Source of the DNA: Saxidomus purpurata
Lineage: Eukaryota > Mollusca > Bivalvia > Venerida > Veneridae
NCBI GenBank assembly: GCA_022818135.1
Contig: JAFMSR010000027.1
Coordinates: forward strand, 592,699-656,698
Direction: 5' to 3'
DNA length: 64,000 nucleotides
The translations under genes and the position numbers were made by a program. The notes under the pieces were generated by a model. The model saw only the letters and a list, made by a program, of their open reading frames with translations, did no database searches and was not told where the DNA came from. Shown piece by piece: positions 46,345 through 58,480 of the stretch. Within the stretch, counting starts at the first letter, position 1, and each line of letters opens with the position of its first letter.

Positions 46345-46597
46345 TGTTGTATCAGCTAGCTGTATGATTGGTCTGATAAGAGATTCTTATCTGTCATTCA
46401 AGAACCTGGCGTAAGGTCAACTGCTGTGATAGGACTGGTGTTAAGAGGTTATCTATGTCGGCTTTTCCGTCGTCGAGATGCCATCTATGGAAACAAAACA
46501 AGGTTCAATGTCCGTTATCTGGGAACAACTTCTCTGATACCATCGACTGGTAGACTTGTTAAGGAAAAAATGCGCTTCAGAAGCTGTGTCCGACCTT
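46345..46597 (+). pseudogene. Possible coding remnant with a PTB-like motif
   Basis: After a TAG near 46347 the plus strand is open for about 79 codons, including 'LYDWSDKRFLSVIQEPGV', 'GLVLRGYLCRLFRRRDAIYG' and 'FNVRYLGTTSLIPSTG', to a TGA near 46595. 'FxVRYLGxTSL...G' resembles strand 1 of phosphotyrosine-binding domains. There is no ATG start and no clear donor. Downstream 46600-46690 reads 'DLDNFLSAPELRED' in another frame. It may be a decayed gene piece, an exon, or chance. Confidence 0.25.
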
Positions 46598-47854
46598 GAC
46601 AATTTTCTCTCTGCACCTGAATTACGGGAAGATTCCGATTTATTTAAACTTAGATTTTGATGGGATTATCTTCCGAAATGTTTGCAAGCGTCTGGTTTAA
46701 TGTTACGCCATTGTTTTAGACAAGAATGCGGTCGACAGGCATACGCTAGCACGTGATAACTTTTCAGTCATTGTCACTTTAGCTTCGTGACCTCTGCGAA
46801 GTGCAGTTTTATTCGCTAGTGTGTATGCGTCAGCAAAGAATTCCATATTTGGTTAGGTATTTCAGCGGCACTGTACCACAGAAATGCTGACGTTTGAGTC
46901 ATACGAAGGTGTCAATGATTTATCTTGGTGGTTGGCTAAAATAAGCTTAAATAAGATACTTTTTGTCGGGGGCATTAAATTGGTAGAAGAGACTTGAGAC
47001 ATATGCCTTTTGTTCTCTCTCCTTATTATCCGCAAGTGTGCAAAACATCTGAAAAAGTGGTTCATAGATTCATTCGAGTTGGCCGTTCCCTTTCATTTTG
47101 TAAGGAGTCGTCTTTGAACTCTTGACCCCGGTAACTTAACATAGCCTCTGTATTACCTTTGACAGGACCTTCTGACCTCTGTCACTGTGTAATCCATGAG
47201 GGAACTCGTTGTTCATGATAAAGTTAGCATTAGCAGAGAACGCGCAATCATCCATCATGACAAGTACATACCCAAATCAAACCTTGGATACTTTTAGCAG
47301 CAAGAAGTCAAGTGACACCCACTTTATTGGCTACTGAGATATGATGTACATCAACCCGGTTGTAACGGTTTGTGGTGCCTTATGACGAATGCAGCCGTCA
47401 CAATGCCTCATAACGCAACGTCAGCATCCGTACCAGGTCAGAAAAAATCGCTGCTTAAGAAGGCTTAAAGGGTACATCATCGTTAGTGACCAGCTTCGCA
47501 TGCAGAGTCAGGGGAGACTACCTGGTTAACAGATTCGCCCCTTATACTTAGTATTTGGCAGAGTATCCCTGCATACAGGATCTGATTATGGCGTGTGCCA
47601 AGAAAAACACAAGTGTTTACGCTAGAAATAGTCTGGTCAGAATCCTGTCCTTTACTTCAGTCTAGAAATGTGAGACCATGTATGTTCAAAATGTCTATAG
47701 GTATATTTTTTAACTATCATTGTCACCATCGTCTGTGTTGTTAGCTATATGCTTAAAAAGTAAAAGACGAGGTGTTTTGCCGCGAACAAAACTTAGCTTT
47801 GTTTACCTCACTGTCAACAGTTGTTGGCCGTCACGAAGGGGAGGAAAATTGCTC
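46598..47854. other. Unassigned, somewhat GC-richer DNA
   Basis: The composition is less AT-rich than the neighbours, with several medium open stretches but no recognised domain and no repeat match inside the window. It may be a fossil coding region. Confidence 0.3.
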
Positions 47855-48510
47855 AGTGGCTATGATCAATTATGACACAGGGGTCATCATTTAAACAAAG
47901 TTTGTAGAGACCCACTAGGCAATCACACATACTAACTATCTTAGGTCTAGGCCTTCTTGTTTATGAGAAGAATACTTTGAAAGTTATTCCTATATAAGTC
48001 TATATGAAAATCAGTGACACCCTAGGTGTAGTCAATTCTGACACAGAGGGCAATATTTGAACAAGCTCGGTAGAGGTTCACTATGCGAAGCAAGCTGCAT
48101 ACCAAATATCTAAGCTTTAATCCGTGTGGTTTAGACAAGAAGATGTTTAATATTTCTATTATATTTCTATATAAGCTGATGTAAAATCAATATATCCCCG
48201 GCGGTGTCTATTTTGACCCAGGGGTCACAATCTAAACAATCTTGGAAGAGGTCTATAAGGCAATGTTACTTGCTAATATCTAAGCTCTATGCTAAGCAGT
48301 TTCGTGGAAGAATATTTTTAACGTTCTTCCTATATGAGCCTATGTAGTAAACAGAGATTCCTCGGCGGGCTCAATTTTGACCCAGGGATCATTATTTTAG
48401 CAATAGTGGTAGAGGTCTACCTAGCAATGCTACATGGTAAATATCTGAGATCTAGTCTTTGTAGTTTCAGACAAAAAAGCTTTTTTTACGTTTTTACTAT
48501 TTGTTTTCAT
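47855..48510 (+). repeat. Diverged tandem repeat, four units of about 160-170 bp
   Basis: Each unit carries variants of 'attttgacccaggggtca', 'gtagaggtctac', 'atatctaagctct' and 'ttcctatataagtctatgt' (near 47870, 48040, 48210, 48375). From memory this is an abundant bivalve repeat. The open frame at 48334-48546 is a shadow of it. Confidence 0.75.
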
Positions 48511-48549
48511 TGCAACCACAGTTTTGCAAGGAACGGAATTCTTTGAACA

Positions 48550-48860
48550 CATTTGATAGAGTTTCATGCAAGGAATATTCCTGTCAAGTTTAACCAAGAC
48601 TGACTAGGATAAGTGAAGAAATAAAGGTGCTAGCGTGTATACACAGTTATATATTGCAATTTTTGTACAATAATGTGCCATAACTCTAGAAGAACTAATC
48701 CGATCAAGCCTATTCTAGAAATATTGTCAGAATTAGTGAAACAATGAAGGTGCTAGAGTGTTAACATTTTAAAAATTGCAATTTTTGTTTTATCAAGGGC
48801 CATTACTATAGATACACTAATGCGATCAAGCTCATAACTCATCCCTGAACTTAATTGTGT
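48550..48860 (+). repeat. Diverged tandem repeat, about 140-bp unit
   Basis: 'gccataactctagaagaact' (about 48670) and 'gccattactatagatacact' (about 48800) head two units that share 'gaaacaatgaaggtgctaga'-type text. The related region 50540-50790 has the same motifs ('ggccataactctacaagaac'). Confidence 0.6.
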
Positions 48861-49189
48861 CATGAAGTGCAAAAATGGTGCTTCTGGCCAAACAATTTGA
48901 TTTTCGTGTTTTTGTATTTTTGAAATCATTGTTATTTAGGGAGTGAAACCAGAAAATATAATAGTTCAATCTTCCAAATTGGCAAAATTATGCCAAATTT
49001 GGTTTATAGTCAAACCTGTAACATTGTAATGTCGTTTTTGAACCCTTTGTCTTCCATTCAAGTTGGTAAAGAAAAACCCTAATTCTGGGCAACAAATAGA
49101 ACACAGAAAGATATGATTGAGCACTTTTTCTTTATTAAATGTCATACATCATTTTAAAGGTAACTTCTTAAACACGAATAAGTATATAC

Positions 49190-49905
49190 GTCTATTGCCT
49201 AGCAACTGTTGTATATTTCATTTATTTTTCTTACCACCTAATATATATTTAGTAGAATTGAAAAATATGATTATCACAAAACATAATTTTGTTTGCACAC
49301 AAATTGAAAACACTGTCCAGGTTAAAAATATATTTTACCTGCAGATGACATTTCTTACATAATTCGCTGCACATAGGGAGCTTAGTTTATATTATTATGC
49401 AAGCTCTAAACATGTGTTTTTCTTGGCAAACATGTCTTCATAAAATCAATGTATTATTACTGGATAAGACAATCAACATATAAGTCGCACATACATTTCT
49501 GTTGCATAGCAACCAGAAAATAATTTACAAATTTCGAGTTTTTAAAAGTTTCAATGTTTAATGCTTGGAATCTGATTAAAATACTAGCATCAATAAGAAC
49601 AATAAATTGAATAGGAAGCAAGATACATGTATGTAATAAATCAGTCAGGAAAATTTGTGTTACATTTTAGGTACATTACAGATTTATTTTTATTAGAAAG
49701 ATTGGTTCATATTCAAAGTTCCTGGCAGTACCAGCTCTAAGTCATGTTAACAGTTAGTCAGCTAATTCAAAATTGTTCTACTTGTTGACAATTAGCTGCA
49801 ACATACACATGAAAGATTCCAGCATAGATTTTAAAAAATTAACTTCCAGTTTCAAGTTGTTACCTAGCAACTGTTGAATACTTTTACGTTTTTTTTCTTA
49901 TTTTC
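49190..49905 (+). repeat. Two dispersed repeat copies carrying X-box-like motifs
   Basis: 'ttgcctagcaactgttgtat' (about 49196) and 'gttacctagcaactgttgaa' (about 49858) begin similar sequences that both continue into T-rich text. 'gttgcatagcaac' at 49501 is a palindromic X-box-type motif (RFX-binding type). Functional binding is not shown by the sequence. Confidence 0.35.
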
Positions 49906-50539
49906 TTATTTCCCTAGCCAAGATTGCAAAGTTAATATCTTGAAATATGTAAATTTAATCAATTTCATTCATAAGCAAAACATAGTCACACACAGTTGTC
50001 CACGGAAGCTGCTGAATTTTAGCAAGTGCTTCATCAGCCAGCTATCATGGATAATAGTGAATATCTCATACAACTTGAAAACTTCTTCTTTGGGACAAAA
50101 GTAGAACTGGTTTCACAAATAACAGTTTATTAGACTCTACATCACATCTGGTAATATGATACTGCATGAAGCCGTCTCAATGTGTTATATGTAACCCCTC
50201 ACATATATTGTTATAATAACTGCATGCTATCTTTAACCTCCTGATAAGAACTTATAGGGAAAATAAAGAGTTTAGACAACTCTGTAGGACTAAACAATGT
50301 ATCTTAAAAGATTTTGTAATGAAAATGTTAGTTTTAAATGTGAAAACACAAATTATTATAAAAAGCAATATATCTGACTGAATTAAAGGCAATCTATATA
50401 CTGCAATGGAACACTAGGTTTTAGATACACAGTATTTTGGCCATGTCAGACTTAAAAAAGAACTGACAGATCCGCTCAAACAAATACCACATACACCTTA
50501 TTTGTAAACTGATCAGGATTCGCGAATATGCTAGAGTGT
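49906..50539. other. No gene seen
   Basis: AT-rich sequence without recognised features. Confidence 0.35.
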
Positions 50540-50790
50540 ACAGATACTTAAATATTCAAATTCTTGATAAATCAGGGGCCATAACTCTACAAGAACTAAT
50601 ATTTTCAAACCCAAGATTAAACTTATCCGAGATGTTATGGGCATACACATTTAATGTAAATATTGTTAGAAATAGTGAAGAAATAAAAGTCCTAGAGTGT
50701 AAAAGAAACTTACATATTGCATTTTTTTGTCAAATCAGTGGCCATAATTCATGAAGTACTGATCCCAACAAGTTCATAATTCAATTCATC
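50540..50790 (+). repeat. Second occurrence of the 48.6-kb repeat family
   Basis: 'ggggccataactctacaaga' and 'agtggccataattcatgaag' mark two units; 'gaaatagtgaagaaataaaa' parallels the 48.6-kb copy. Open frames here are shadows. Confidence 0.55.
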
Positions 50791-52139
50791 CGAGATTTTT
50801 GGCCATATACACTGTGTACAAGTTTCATTATGATTGCTTTAAAAATGTAGATACTGAAGTGTAAACAAACTAATTGTAGACGGATGGACATTTGACAGAT
50901 GACGGACATTTAACGATCCTAAGAGCTCACCATGTGGTCAGAGAGCTATTGTAAGTGTATTAATATTAGCGGAGTACTGTTTTTCGCGCTATTAGCGGGA
51001 TTGTGTGTGCGCTAATTCATGTCCAGCGCTAGTATTTGACTAAAATGGAAGGCTCTTTCCCAATGATAAATATATAATTCATTGTATTGAGATTGCCATA
51101 ATTACTATTCGACAGAACATATATGAAAACATTTTATTGTGACTGTGACAATTATTGCATTTATTTACTAATATTTTTCAGAAAGTTTTGAATAGAAATA
51201 TCACATATGCTTCAAACTTTAATGCAAAAGTCAAATATTTGTGTAAATTAATATGCATTTCTTCATTTTCGCCATTGTCCGTAAAGCATCGTATATAACA
51301 CCTTCGGAGTAGATCTCCAGTTTATCTGGTCGAGCTAATTACAATGTCATCATAACAAAGGCATTTTACTACTGTCAAAACAAACAATTATCACTATCTG
51401 TAGATTCTACTGTATATAAAATAATTATACAGATGAATGTGAATGAACAAATTTAGATTGTATGTCCTATTTTAAACCTAGATCTGTTAAATGGCATGTC
51501 TGGTCGATTTCATTACGGAGATCAGCCAGCCACCAGCCATTTTTATTGTAGAGGTTTTCACACTCTCACTAGTCGATAGTAAGCTAGTTCACATGAAGAG
51601 GCTTCACTCTTGAAAGTTTCAAGTCAACTGCGACGTCTTTCACATTAATCTTCGAGTCTTTCCGTATTTCGTCAGAAATTGGTGGCTTTAAACCGCTAAT
51701 TGCTTATTTAAGTGCTGCTGATGAAGCCCTAATTCAAGTACGTGCTAATTAGTGGAAACCACTCAATTCATGGCGTTTGCGCTAAAATTTAGCTGCGCTA
51801 ATATAAGTACACTTACAGTAATTATAGAAAAAGAAACACGTCTGTTTAACACAGTTTCAGAACAGTGATCAGACGAAGGGTGGAAGCTTTGGAATTTAAG
51901 GCGCAAATAAGGGAACAGGAATTGAATGAAAAGAAAAGAAATAGAGATATACTAGAAAGAGAGTGTCGCCAGAAATTCCAACATTAAGCATTGAGATACA
52001 GGAAGAGGTTATTAAAGACAGACAATACTCACAATGTAAAGTAAATCACATTTACCTTGAACAGGATGAATGAGAGAACCCAAGAGAAACGTAGAAAAAT
52101 GAAGCATACATTTAAACTGCAAGTGTAAGCCGATGTTCT
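50791..52139. other. No gene seen
   Basis: Variants of 'gctaatt' with 'gcgct' recur at both ends of 50960-51815 ('attagcggagtactg', 'cgctaatataagtacactta'), suggesting a decayed inverted-end element. No coding sequence recognised. Confidence 0.3.
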
Positions 52140-52465
52140 TTAAAGGGATCCGAGTTTATCTAGAGGCAGAATAGTCAGGGTCAGAGTGGTCACCCAGTCA
52201 CAGTGAAGGTTCACTCTGCTACTGAACGTATGAAGTACGGATGTCATCTGAAGACTCAAAATTGCGTTTTTTACTCTAATTCGCATACTAAAATGCTCCT
52301 ATGACATCTACAGTTCCATACCGTTTTCCGTTTGCACGACGGTTGCTGTTACGGATTACATTCTTCTTCCTTAGCTGAATTTGAGGGTATTTCAATAATA
52401 AAGCTTCGCTAGATAAGTCACTCTAAAAAATTCAGGGGGTGCTTAACTTTTTTCTTAGTGTATAT
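52140..52465 (-). mobile_element. DNA-transposon-like fragment, related inverted to 30312-30840
   Basis: Reverse-complement match to 30345-30660, ending on the right with 'cagggggtgcttaacttttt' (52434) in the same orientation as the end motif at 30.8 kb. It lacks about 70-100 bp present in the 30-kb copy. No transposase recognised. Confidence 0.5.
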
Positions 52466-53004
52466 TATTAACATAAATACGAAAAAAATAGCAGGCCGAT
52501 TATCGAACCTTGTTGAACACCGGCATTGACATAATGAGGAACCAACAAAATATCTTTAGTTTTCTTTTCGAGACAACTTCTTATTTACCGTGTATACGAT
52601 TGCGTTTAAGTTCTAAAATAAAGTCTTGTTGCCAGACCTTCGCAAATGTCTTTTTTTCTCTTTGGAACCGCCAAAAGGTAGTCCATTTATTTTCTTTAAA
52701 ACAACATGATAATATAAAAACAAATATTACAAACGACATAGAAACATGGGATAGATAATATCATATAACAGTTGTTACATTCTTCGTAATAAATTCTGAT
52801 TTTTTCATTCATTCCTAATAATCATTGAAAAGCTTTCAAAACAGAACAGAATATTATCAAATGAGTATATGTATGTCTCAGATAAGACATTCTTTTGAAA
52901 TTTTGCTATCAATAAAAATCAAGCAAGCCGTTCTGAAAAACTATTTGTATCCTGTAGTTATCTGAGTCAAAGGAGCAACACATAATGAATGAGCATCTTT
53001 AAAA
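52466..53004. other. No gene seen
   Basis: AT-rich DNA; an 82-codon open stretch at 52510-52758 shows no domain. Confidence 0.35.
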
Positions 53005-56000
53005 AATAGTTTTGAAGTTGTCATAATGCGCAGAAATATAAGTAATAAATATATTAATAATAAACACCATATAACAAACCTATTTGTCGAAAGCGAAAAA
53101 ATGAGCAAATGAGTGATTGATATGTAGTTTTTTGAAGATATTTCGGATATTGTCCCATAGGGATCTTACATGTTGGCAATCAAGAAAAAAATGTTCTACG
53201 GTTTCTATGTCGTTACAGCAATTACAGTTAGGACTATTTAAGATTTTCCAGGTATAAAGATTTTCATTTGTTGGGACTATTCTATGAATAATTTTCATTC
53301 TTAATTGTTTGATCCTATTGTCAACAATTGCATTATTAATTATGTAATAAACACACTGCTAGTATATTTTTGTTTTAAATGACTGCTCCCAGTAGCTATG
53401 TTGGTATGATTTTCTATTTTGTTCTTTAGGAAAGTCGTACGTATATTTTTATTAGTCATAATATCTATTTATAAATTTATGTAAATTAGGTTTGTTTCGA
53501 CTTTTATCATTTTTGAATCATTAGAATTTAGTATGATTTTCGATGCTCTAGGAATTTCTTGCTTTATTTAAAAAGGTTCAGTTGCCCAGTTAACTTTATT
53601 TTGCAATTTATTCAAGATAATGTTTTCATTAATGTTCCCATCTTTTGTAATGTCATCAACAAGGATAATATTGAAATTTATCAAAATTGTCAAGGAATAG
53701 TGGTTTTCCTGCATATTTAATATGTGTGTTTCCCCATATGATTTCGTTTCTGATATCATAGTATGTCTTTGGCTTTTTAAAATTTAATATATTATTAAAT
53801 TCAATATGATATTCTAACATTTCATAAAAGAATGGAGACAATGGTATTTTAGTTTTTGGAAGCGATTTAACAGAGTCGATGTTCATATGGAAGATCAGCA
53901 AATCTTTACCAAACTGGTTAAGAATTACATTAGGAATAACTTTCCAGTTAACGCTATCGTTTTGTTTTAAGGCTTGAATCCTTTTTATTTTCAAAGATTT
54001 GCTAAAGGATGCTTATATCGGGTATTTCTTAACCTCCGGTAGATTTCGGCCCTATTAAAACAGACCTTTTCATTTTTTCTCTTTTACTTGACCAAAGAAA
54101 CTAAAATATCATTGTGTTAACTTTTGAAATTACATATCTTGGTGTCGGCAATGATTGAATTAGATACACAAGTTTTGGTAGAAGCAGTGATTTTATAATA
54201 ATTGTCTTCCCATAGAATGTTAACGTTCTACAATTCCATTTATTTATCATAAGTTGACATTCCTCTAATTTATTATCCCAATTAAGTCTTTTACATTCTG
54301 CATTATTGGTACTAAAAAAGACTCCTAGTGTTTTTACATATTTATTAAATTGTATTCCACAGATCTCAGTTCTGTTATCATTTTTGCATTTTCCGATAAG
54401 AATTCCTTCTGTTTTTAGCCTGCTTAGCCTTAGCCCAGAATATTTTCCAAAGTTACATAGAATTTGTAGTACATTTGGTATTTCATCTATATTGTGTAAA
54501 AATAATGTTTTATCGTCAGCCAACTGGCTTATTAAAAGTTTTTTTGTTTCTGTGCGTGTTTTTATTTCAATGCCGGATAAACAATCTGATGATCGGATTT
54601 TAACCGCTAGAATTTCAGCGATTAAAATGAATAATAGAGCAGATAGCGGGCATCCTTGTCTAATACCACGTGTAACCGAGAAAAAGCGAGATTTCCAACC
54701 ATTGTTAATTACCGAAGAATAAATGTCGTTATAAAGTATTTTAACCCATGTAATAAAACTGTTCTAGAAAACAAATTTACGCAAGGCTTCGTACATAAAA
54801 TTCCATTCTACGGTATCAAAAGCCCTCTTGAGGTCGAGAAATAAAACGATGCCTTCTTTATCTAGAAGCTCCACTTAATCAAAACATCCTGAATTTGACG
54901 AATATTATAACCGATAAAACGATTTTTTTATAAAACCTTGTTGATCCAAGTTGACAATTTTGGGTAATACTTTTTGAAGACGCTGTGCCAACACTCTAGA
55001 AAGTATTGTGTAATCAATATTTAATAGTGATATTGGGCGCCAGTTTTCTAGATTTTTGGGGTCACCTTTCTTGTATTAAAGTGAAAAAATGCATTGTTTT
55101 TGACTTCTTGATAACATATTAGCGCTCATACTTTGTAAATAAGAGTTTAATAACATTTTATTTATCTTGTTCCAAAAAGCTTGGTAAAATTCATCTGTAA
55201 GTCCATCAAGACCCGGACTTTTATTAAGTTTCATACTATTTATTGGGTCAGAACATTCTTGTAAAGTGACAGGTCCTTCACATAAATTTGCTTCGTCCTG
55301 TGATAACGTTTTTTCTAGTGTAATATCATTAAAGTAAAATGATTCATCATTTGTCTTAGATTGCGATTCGTATAATTTTTCATAAAAAATTTACTTGTTC
55401 ATTCAATATCAAATTTACGTCTGTAATGCGCCTCCATTGGCTTTAAGAGATGAAAGCGTTTTTCTGTTTTGACGAGACCTTTCAAGAATTAAAAACAAAT
55501 GTAATTTTTTTCTCCGTCTTCCAAAAATTGTACCCTTGATCTTACTTGGGCTCCATGAATTTGAAAATCATATATCTGTGATATTTCGTGTTTTATTTCA
55601 GCTATTTTGATATTTCATTTTTCGTTGTTTTGTGAATATAGTTGGGTTAGTTGTTTTTGTAGGTTATTTAATCTATATTGTGTCTTTTACGTGACATTTG
55701 TATTGAATATTTGATAGATGCTTCTTTAATTTCATATTTACATATTTCCCATTTCAAGATACAGTCTACTTGTAGGTGTTTACATTTTTCGATAATTTCT
55801 GAAATTATTTCACAATATTCATTGTCATTTAATATGCATTATTCATTTTCCAGTAACCAAGACCTCGTTTAAATGGTGTTTTTATTTTAATAGATATTGC
55901 TAGATGATTAGTACTTTGTGTAACTGCTGGTCTAATATCAGAAGAAAATAAAAGTGGGAAAAGATTATTTTCAACTAGCCAGAAGTCTATGCGACTCTTT

Positions 56001-56070
56001 TTTATACCATTCTTTCTCCGCCATGTATACTGATAAATATTTTCATGTAATTTTCTCCACATATCTACTT
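53005..56070 (-). pseudogene. L1/Tx1-like LINE ORF2, 5'-truncated and frameshifted
   Basis: Minus strand, in order. End of an APE endonuclease (55829-56070: 'MWRKLHENIYQYTWRRKN', 'SRIDFWLVENN', 'GLGYWKMNN'). Linker (about 55480-55570: 'GAQVRSRVQFLEDGEKNY'). RT palm (about 54770-54850: 'GIVLFLDLKRAFDTVEW'). 'RGIRQGCPLSALLF' (about 54640-54680). The YxDD box as 'LADD' (about 54515). Thumb (54101-54500: 'SGLRLSRLKTEGILIG', 'TFYGKTIIIKSLLLPKL'). 'NEIIWGNTHIKYAGKPL' (about 53720). A zinc-binding tail ('CNCCNDIETVEHFFLDC', 53150-53260). A TAG at 53080 is followed by more in-frame text to about 53005. Several stops and frame changes make it inactive. The 5' truncation near 56070 abuts a GC-richer stretch. 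Confidence 0.85.
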
Positions 56071-56089
56071 AATTATGGCGTTTGAACAA

Positions 56090-56300
56090 TGTACAGTACC
56101 GCCAGCGTTTCACTTCCGCGTTTTCGGGAAAAATAACCGTTTTTCGTTCGTTTACCATGCGGTAATCGTTTAACCGTTAAACGAGAATTCCCTTCTGCGC
56201 ATGCGTACCTTGAAACGTGAATTTACATTTGCGCATGAGCCGCGTGAAACGAGAGAACGACATTATGCATGCGCATATATATTTTCCTCGCCATTTTAGG
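56090..56300. promoter_or_regulatory. GC-richer stretch with NRF-1-like and other promoter-type motifs
   Basis: 'tgcgcatgcgt' (56196-56206) and 'tgcatgcgca' (56267-56276) resemble NRF-1 sites; 'acttccgcg' (about 56112) is ETS-like and 'cgccatttta' (about 56291) YY1-like. CpG is denser than in the flanks. No transcription start or first exon can be identified, and it could instead be part of a repeat. Confidence 0.3.
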
Positions 56301-56954
56301 GGATATTCAGTAAAGCTTTCACCATTCGTCACATGCAAAGTATTTCTGCAATAAACCGGTACCTCTCATGCCCTTTCAATTAGCCTACTATCAGAAACAA
56401 AAAAGTAACGTATAGCAAGTTGCTTATAGTTCTCAATTCTTCTTCACTTTAATTAAGAAATAATAAATGTGTCCCTGTATTTTATCGTTGAATAAAATAT
56501 AGTCAGGAGGTTGGTTGCGTAGTATTTTTCGCATCTAAACGACTTTCTTTGAAAACTATCCCAAACTTTATTAAACGCGTAGTATTACTTCATTGTATCC
56601 ATAAAACGCGAAATACCATTGGGGGCACTTGTTTACATATGTCTCGTAGTTACGTCATTTATCGCACGCTGTCCTTGGAAAAGCGTGCTGAATTTGTAAC
56701 GTTAATTAAAATATGGCTTTTCCCTATAATTATGTTTATATAGGAATAGCAGCCGCTTGTGTTAAAATGTAATTTTTTAAATAAATAAAATCTGATAAAG
56801 TTAAGCTTCATTTAGATTATTTTATAGTCACCGATCAACCCGATTTTCCCAACGCAGATCTGTACATTACTATATGAACCCTGTTCTGGGTGTACATGAA
56901 CTGCGAAGACTCCCATCAGATTCAGGTTTAAAAAACAAATGCAAATGGCAGGTA
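56301..56954. other. No gene seen
   Basis: A 64-codon plus-strand open stretch (56549-56743) has no recognised domain. Confidence 0.35.
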
Positions 56955-57172
56955 ATCTAGGTACTAGATTCTAGCTCTTTTACAAAAAGACCCCTTGGTT
57001 TTTTGTGTGTCTGGTGTATTGTACCGATACACGCGATAATTTGTGTTTCAAACCAGTTCATCTCTATATGGTATAAAACACTGAAACTTCTAGTGCCCTG
57101 GACGGTATTCATACCAGGGACCTCTAGATTGGTATTCCAGAGCGTAAACCACTGCACCACCAAAATATGTCA
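56955..57172 (-). mobile_element. tRNA-headed SINE (decayed B box)
   Basis: The minus strand begins 'ggtggtgcagtggtttacgc' then 'ctggaataccaatctagagg', 'gtccctggtatgaatacc' and 'gtccagggcac'. This is the layout of a tRNA-derived head in which the B box GGTTCGAATCC has decayed to GGTATGAATACC. A body of about 130 bp follows. The family is recalled from bivalves. Confidence 0.55.
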
Positions 57173-57780
57173 GTAAAATAATCAGTATAGTATTGCATTT
57201 GTTGTAAGCTTATAATTCTTATCAAAACATTTACCTACTCTTCTCTTGTAACAAAATCAGTTAATGTCAAGGTATGATGGTATTAATGTTTTCCAGGTGT
57301 ATGTATCACTTACCTTGGTAATGGTACTGATCATTGGCATCACACTGTAAAACTAAGCTTCATATTCATGTTCAATGTAAAATCACACTTCTTTTAACAG
57401 ATCTTCATATTTGGATCCATAATTCAATCACATAACACACTGGACTAGTAAGCCACAATTCACTAGATTGATCTCAGGCTCCATCACTGACATTAATACT
57501 ATTAGTTATCTTGCGGATGAAGTCGTTAACCAAGGGCAGCATGTTCTGTTGTAAAAGAACCAGTAATGTCTGTAGTGCCAGGAATCTCATTGCATCTGGA
57601 CCAACCCTAAAAAAACTAGACCTATCACTAAATGTGATTAATACCCCCAAATGAAGACTGCTTTATAAACTGAGGAAGTTAGTAGTAACAGAATACCTTG
57701 CAAAAAAACTAAAATAGAGATATTAGAACACTATCGCTATTTTAGTTTTTTTGGCAATAATTTTGTAATATGTCAAAATA
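57173..57780. other. No gene seen
   Basis: Unremarkable sequence leading into the tandem array. Confidence 0.35.
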
Positions 57781-58480
57781 GAGTTATGGTTCATGTATAC
57801 TGCACCTCCTCTCATTGTGCTGGACCATTTTATGAAGTTTTATTGAATTCCAACCAGTAGTTTTCAAGTTATGTTCCAAACAAGGAAAAAAACAAAGGGC
57901 AATAACTCTAAAATGAGTACAGATAGAGTAATGGTTTTTATGCACCGCACTTTCTCTCAATGTACTTGATCATTGTATGAAGTTGTATTGAATTCCAACT
58001 AGTAGTTTTCAAGTAATGCTCCAAACAAGAAAAAAACAAAGGGCAATCACTCTGTAATTAATCAAGATGAGAGTTAAAGTTCTTGTACACTGCACTTTCT
58101 CTCATTGTGCTTGACCATTCTATGAAGTTGAATTGAATTCCAATCCGTAGTTTTTAAGTTATGCTCCGCCGGACAAGGAAAAGTAACAAAGGGCAATATC
58201 TCTGTAATTAGTCAAGATAGAGTTATGGTTCTAGTGCACTGAACTTCCTCTCATTGTGCCTGACCATTGTATGAAGTTGTATTGAATTCAAACCAGTAGT
58301 TTTCAAGTTATACTATGGACAAGGAAAAGTTACAAAGGGCAATAACTCTGTAAATAGTTAAGAAAGAGTTATGGTTCTTAAACAGTACACTTCCTCTCAA
58401 TGTGCTTGACCATTGTATGAAGTTGTATTGAATTCCAACTGGTAGTTTTTAAGTTATGCTCTGGACAAGGAAAATGTAAC
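57781..58480 (+). repeat. Tandem repeat, five units of about 146 bp
   Basis: Units start with 'gagttatggtt' or variants at 57781, 57926, 58071, 58220 and 58366. Each contains 'ctctcattgtgcttgacc', 'gtatgaagttgtattgaatt', 'tagttttcaagttatgct' and 'caaagggcaataactct'. The unit is moderately conserved. From memory it is abundant in bivalves. Confidence 0.9.

Noticed and set aside
44591..46420. 15-bp inverted match 'tgaccttacgccagg' between the 44.6-kb exon end and 46.4 kb, possible TIRs
   Set aside because: Several 15-bp matches are expected by chance in a window this size, and no homology extends beyond it.
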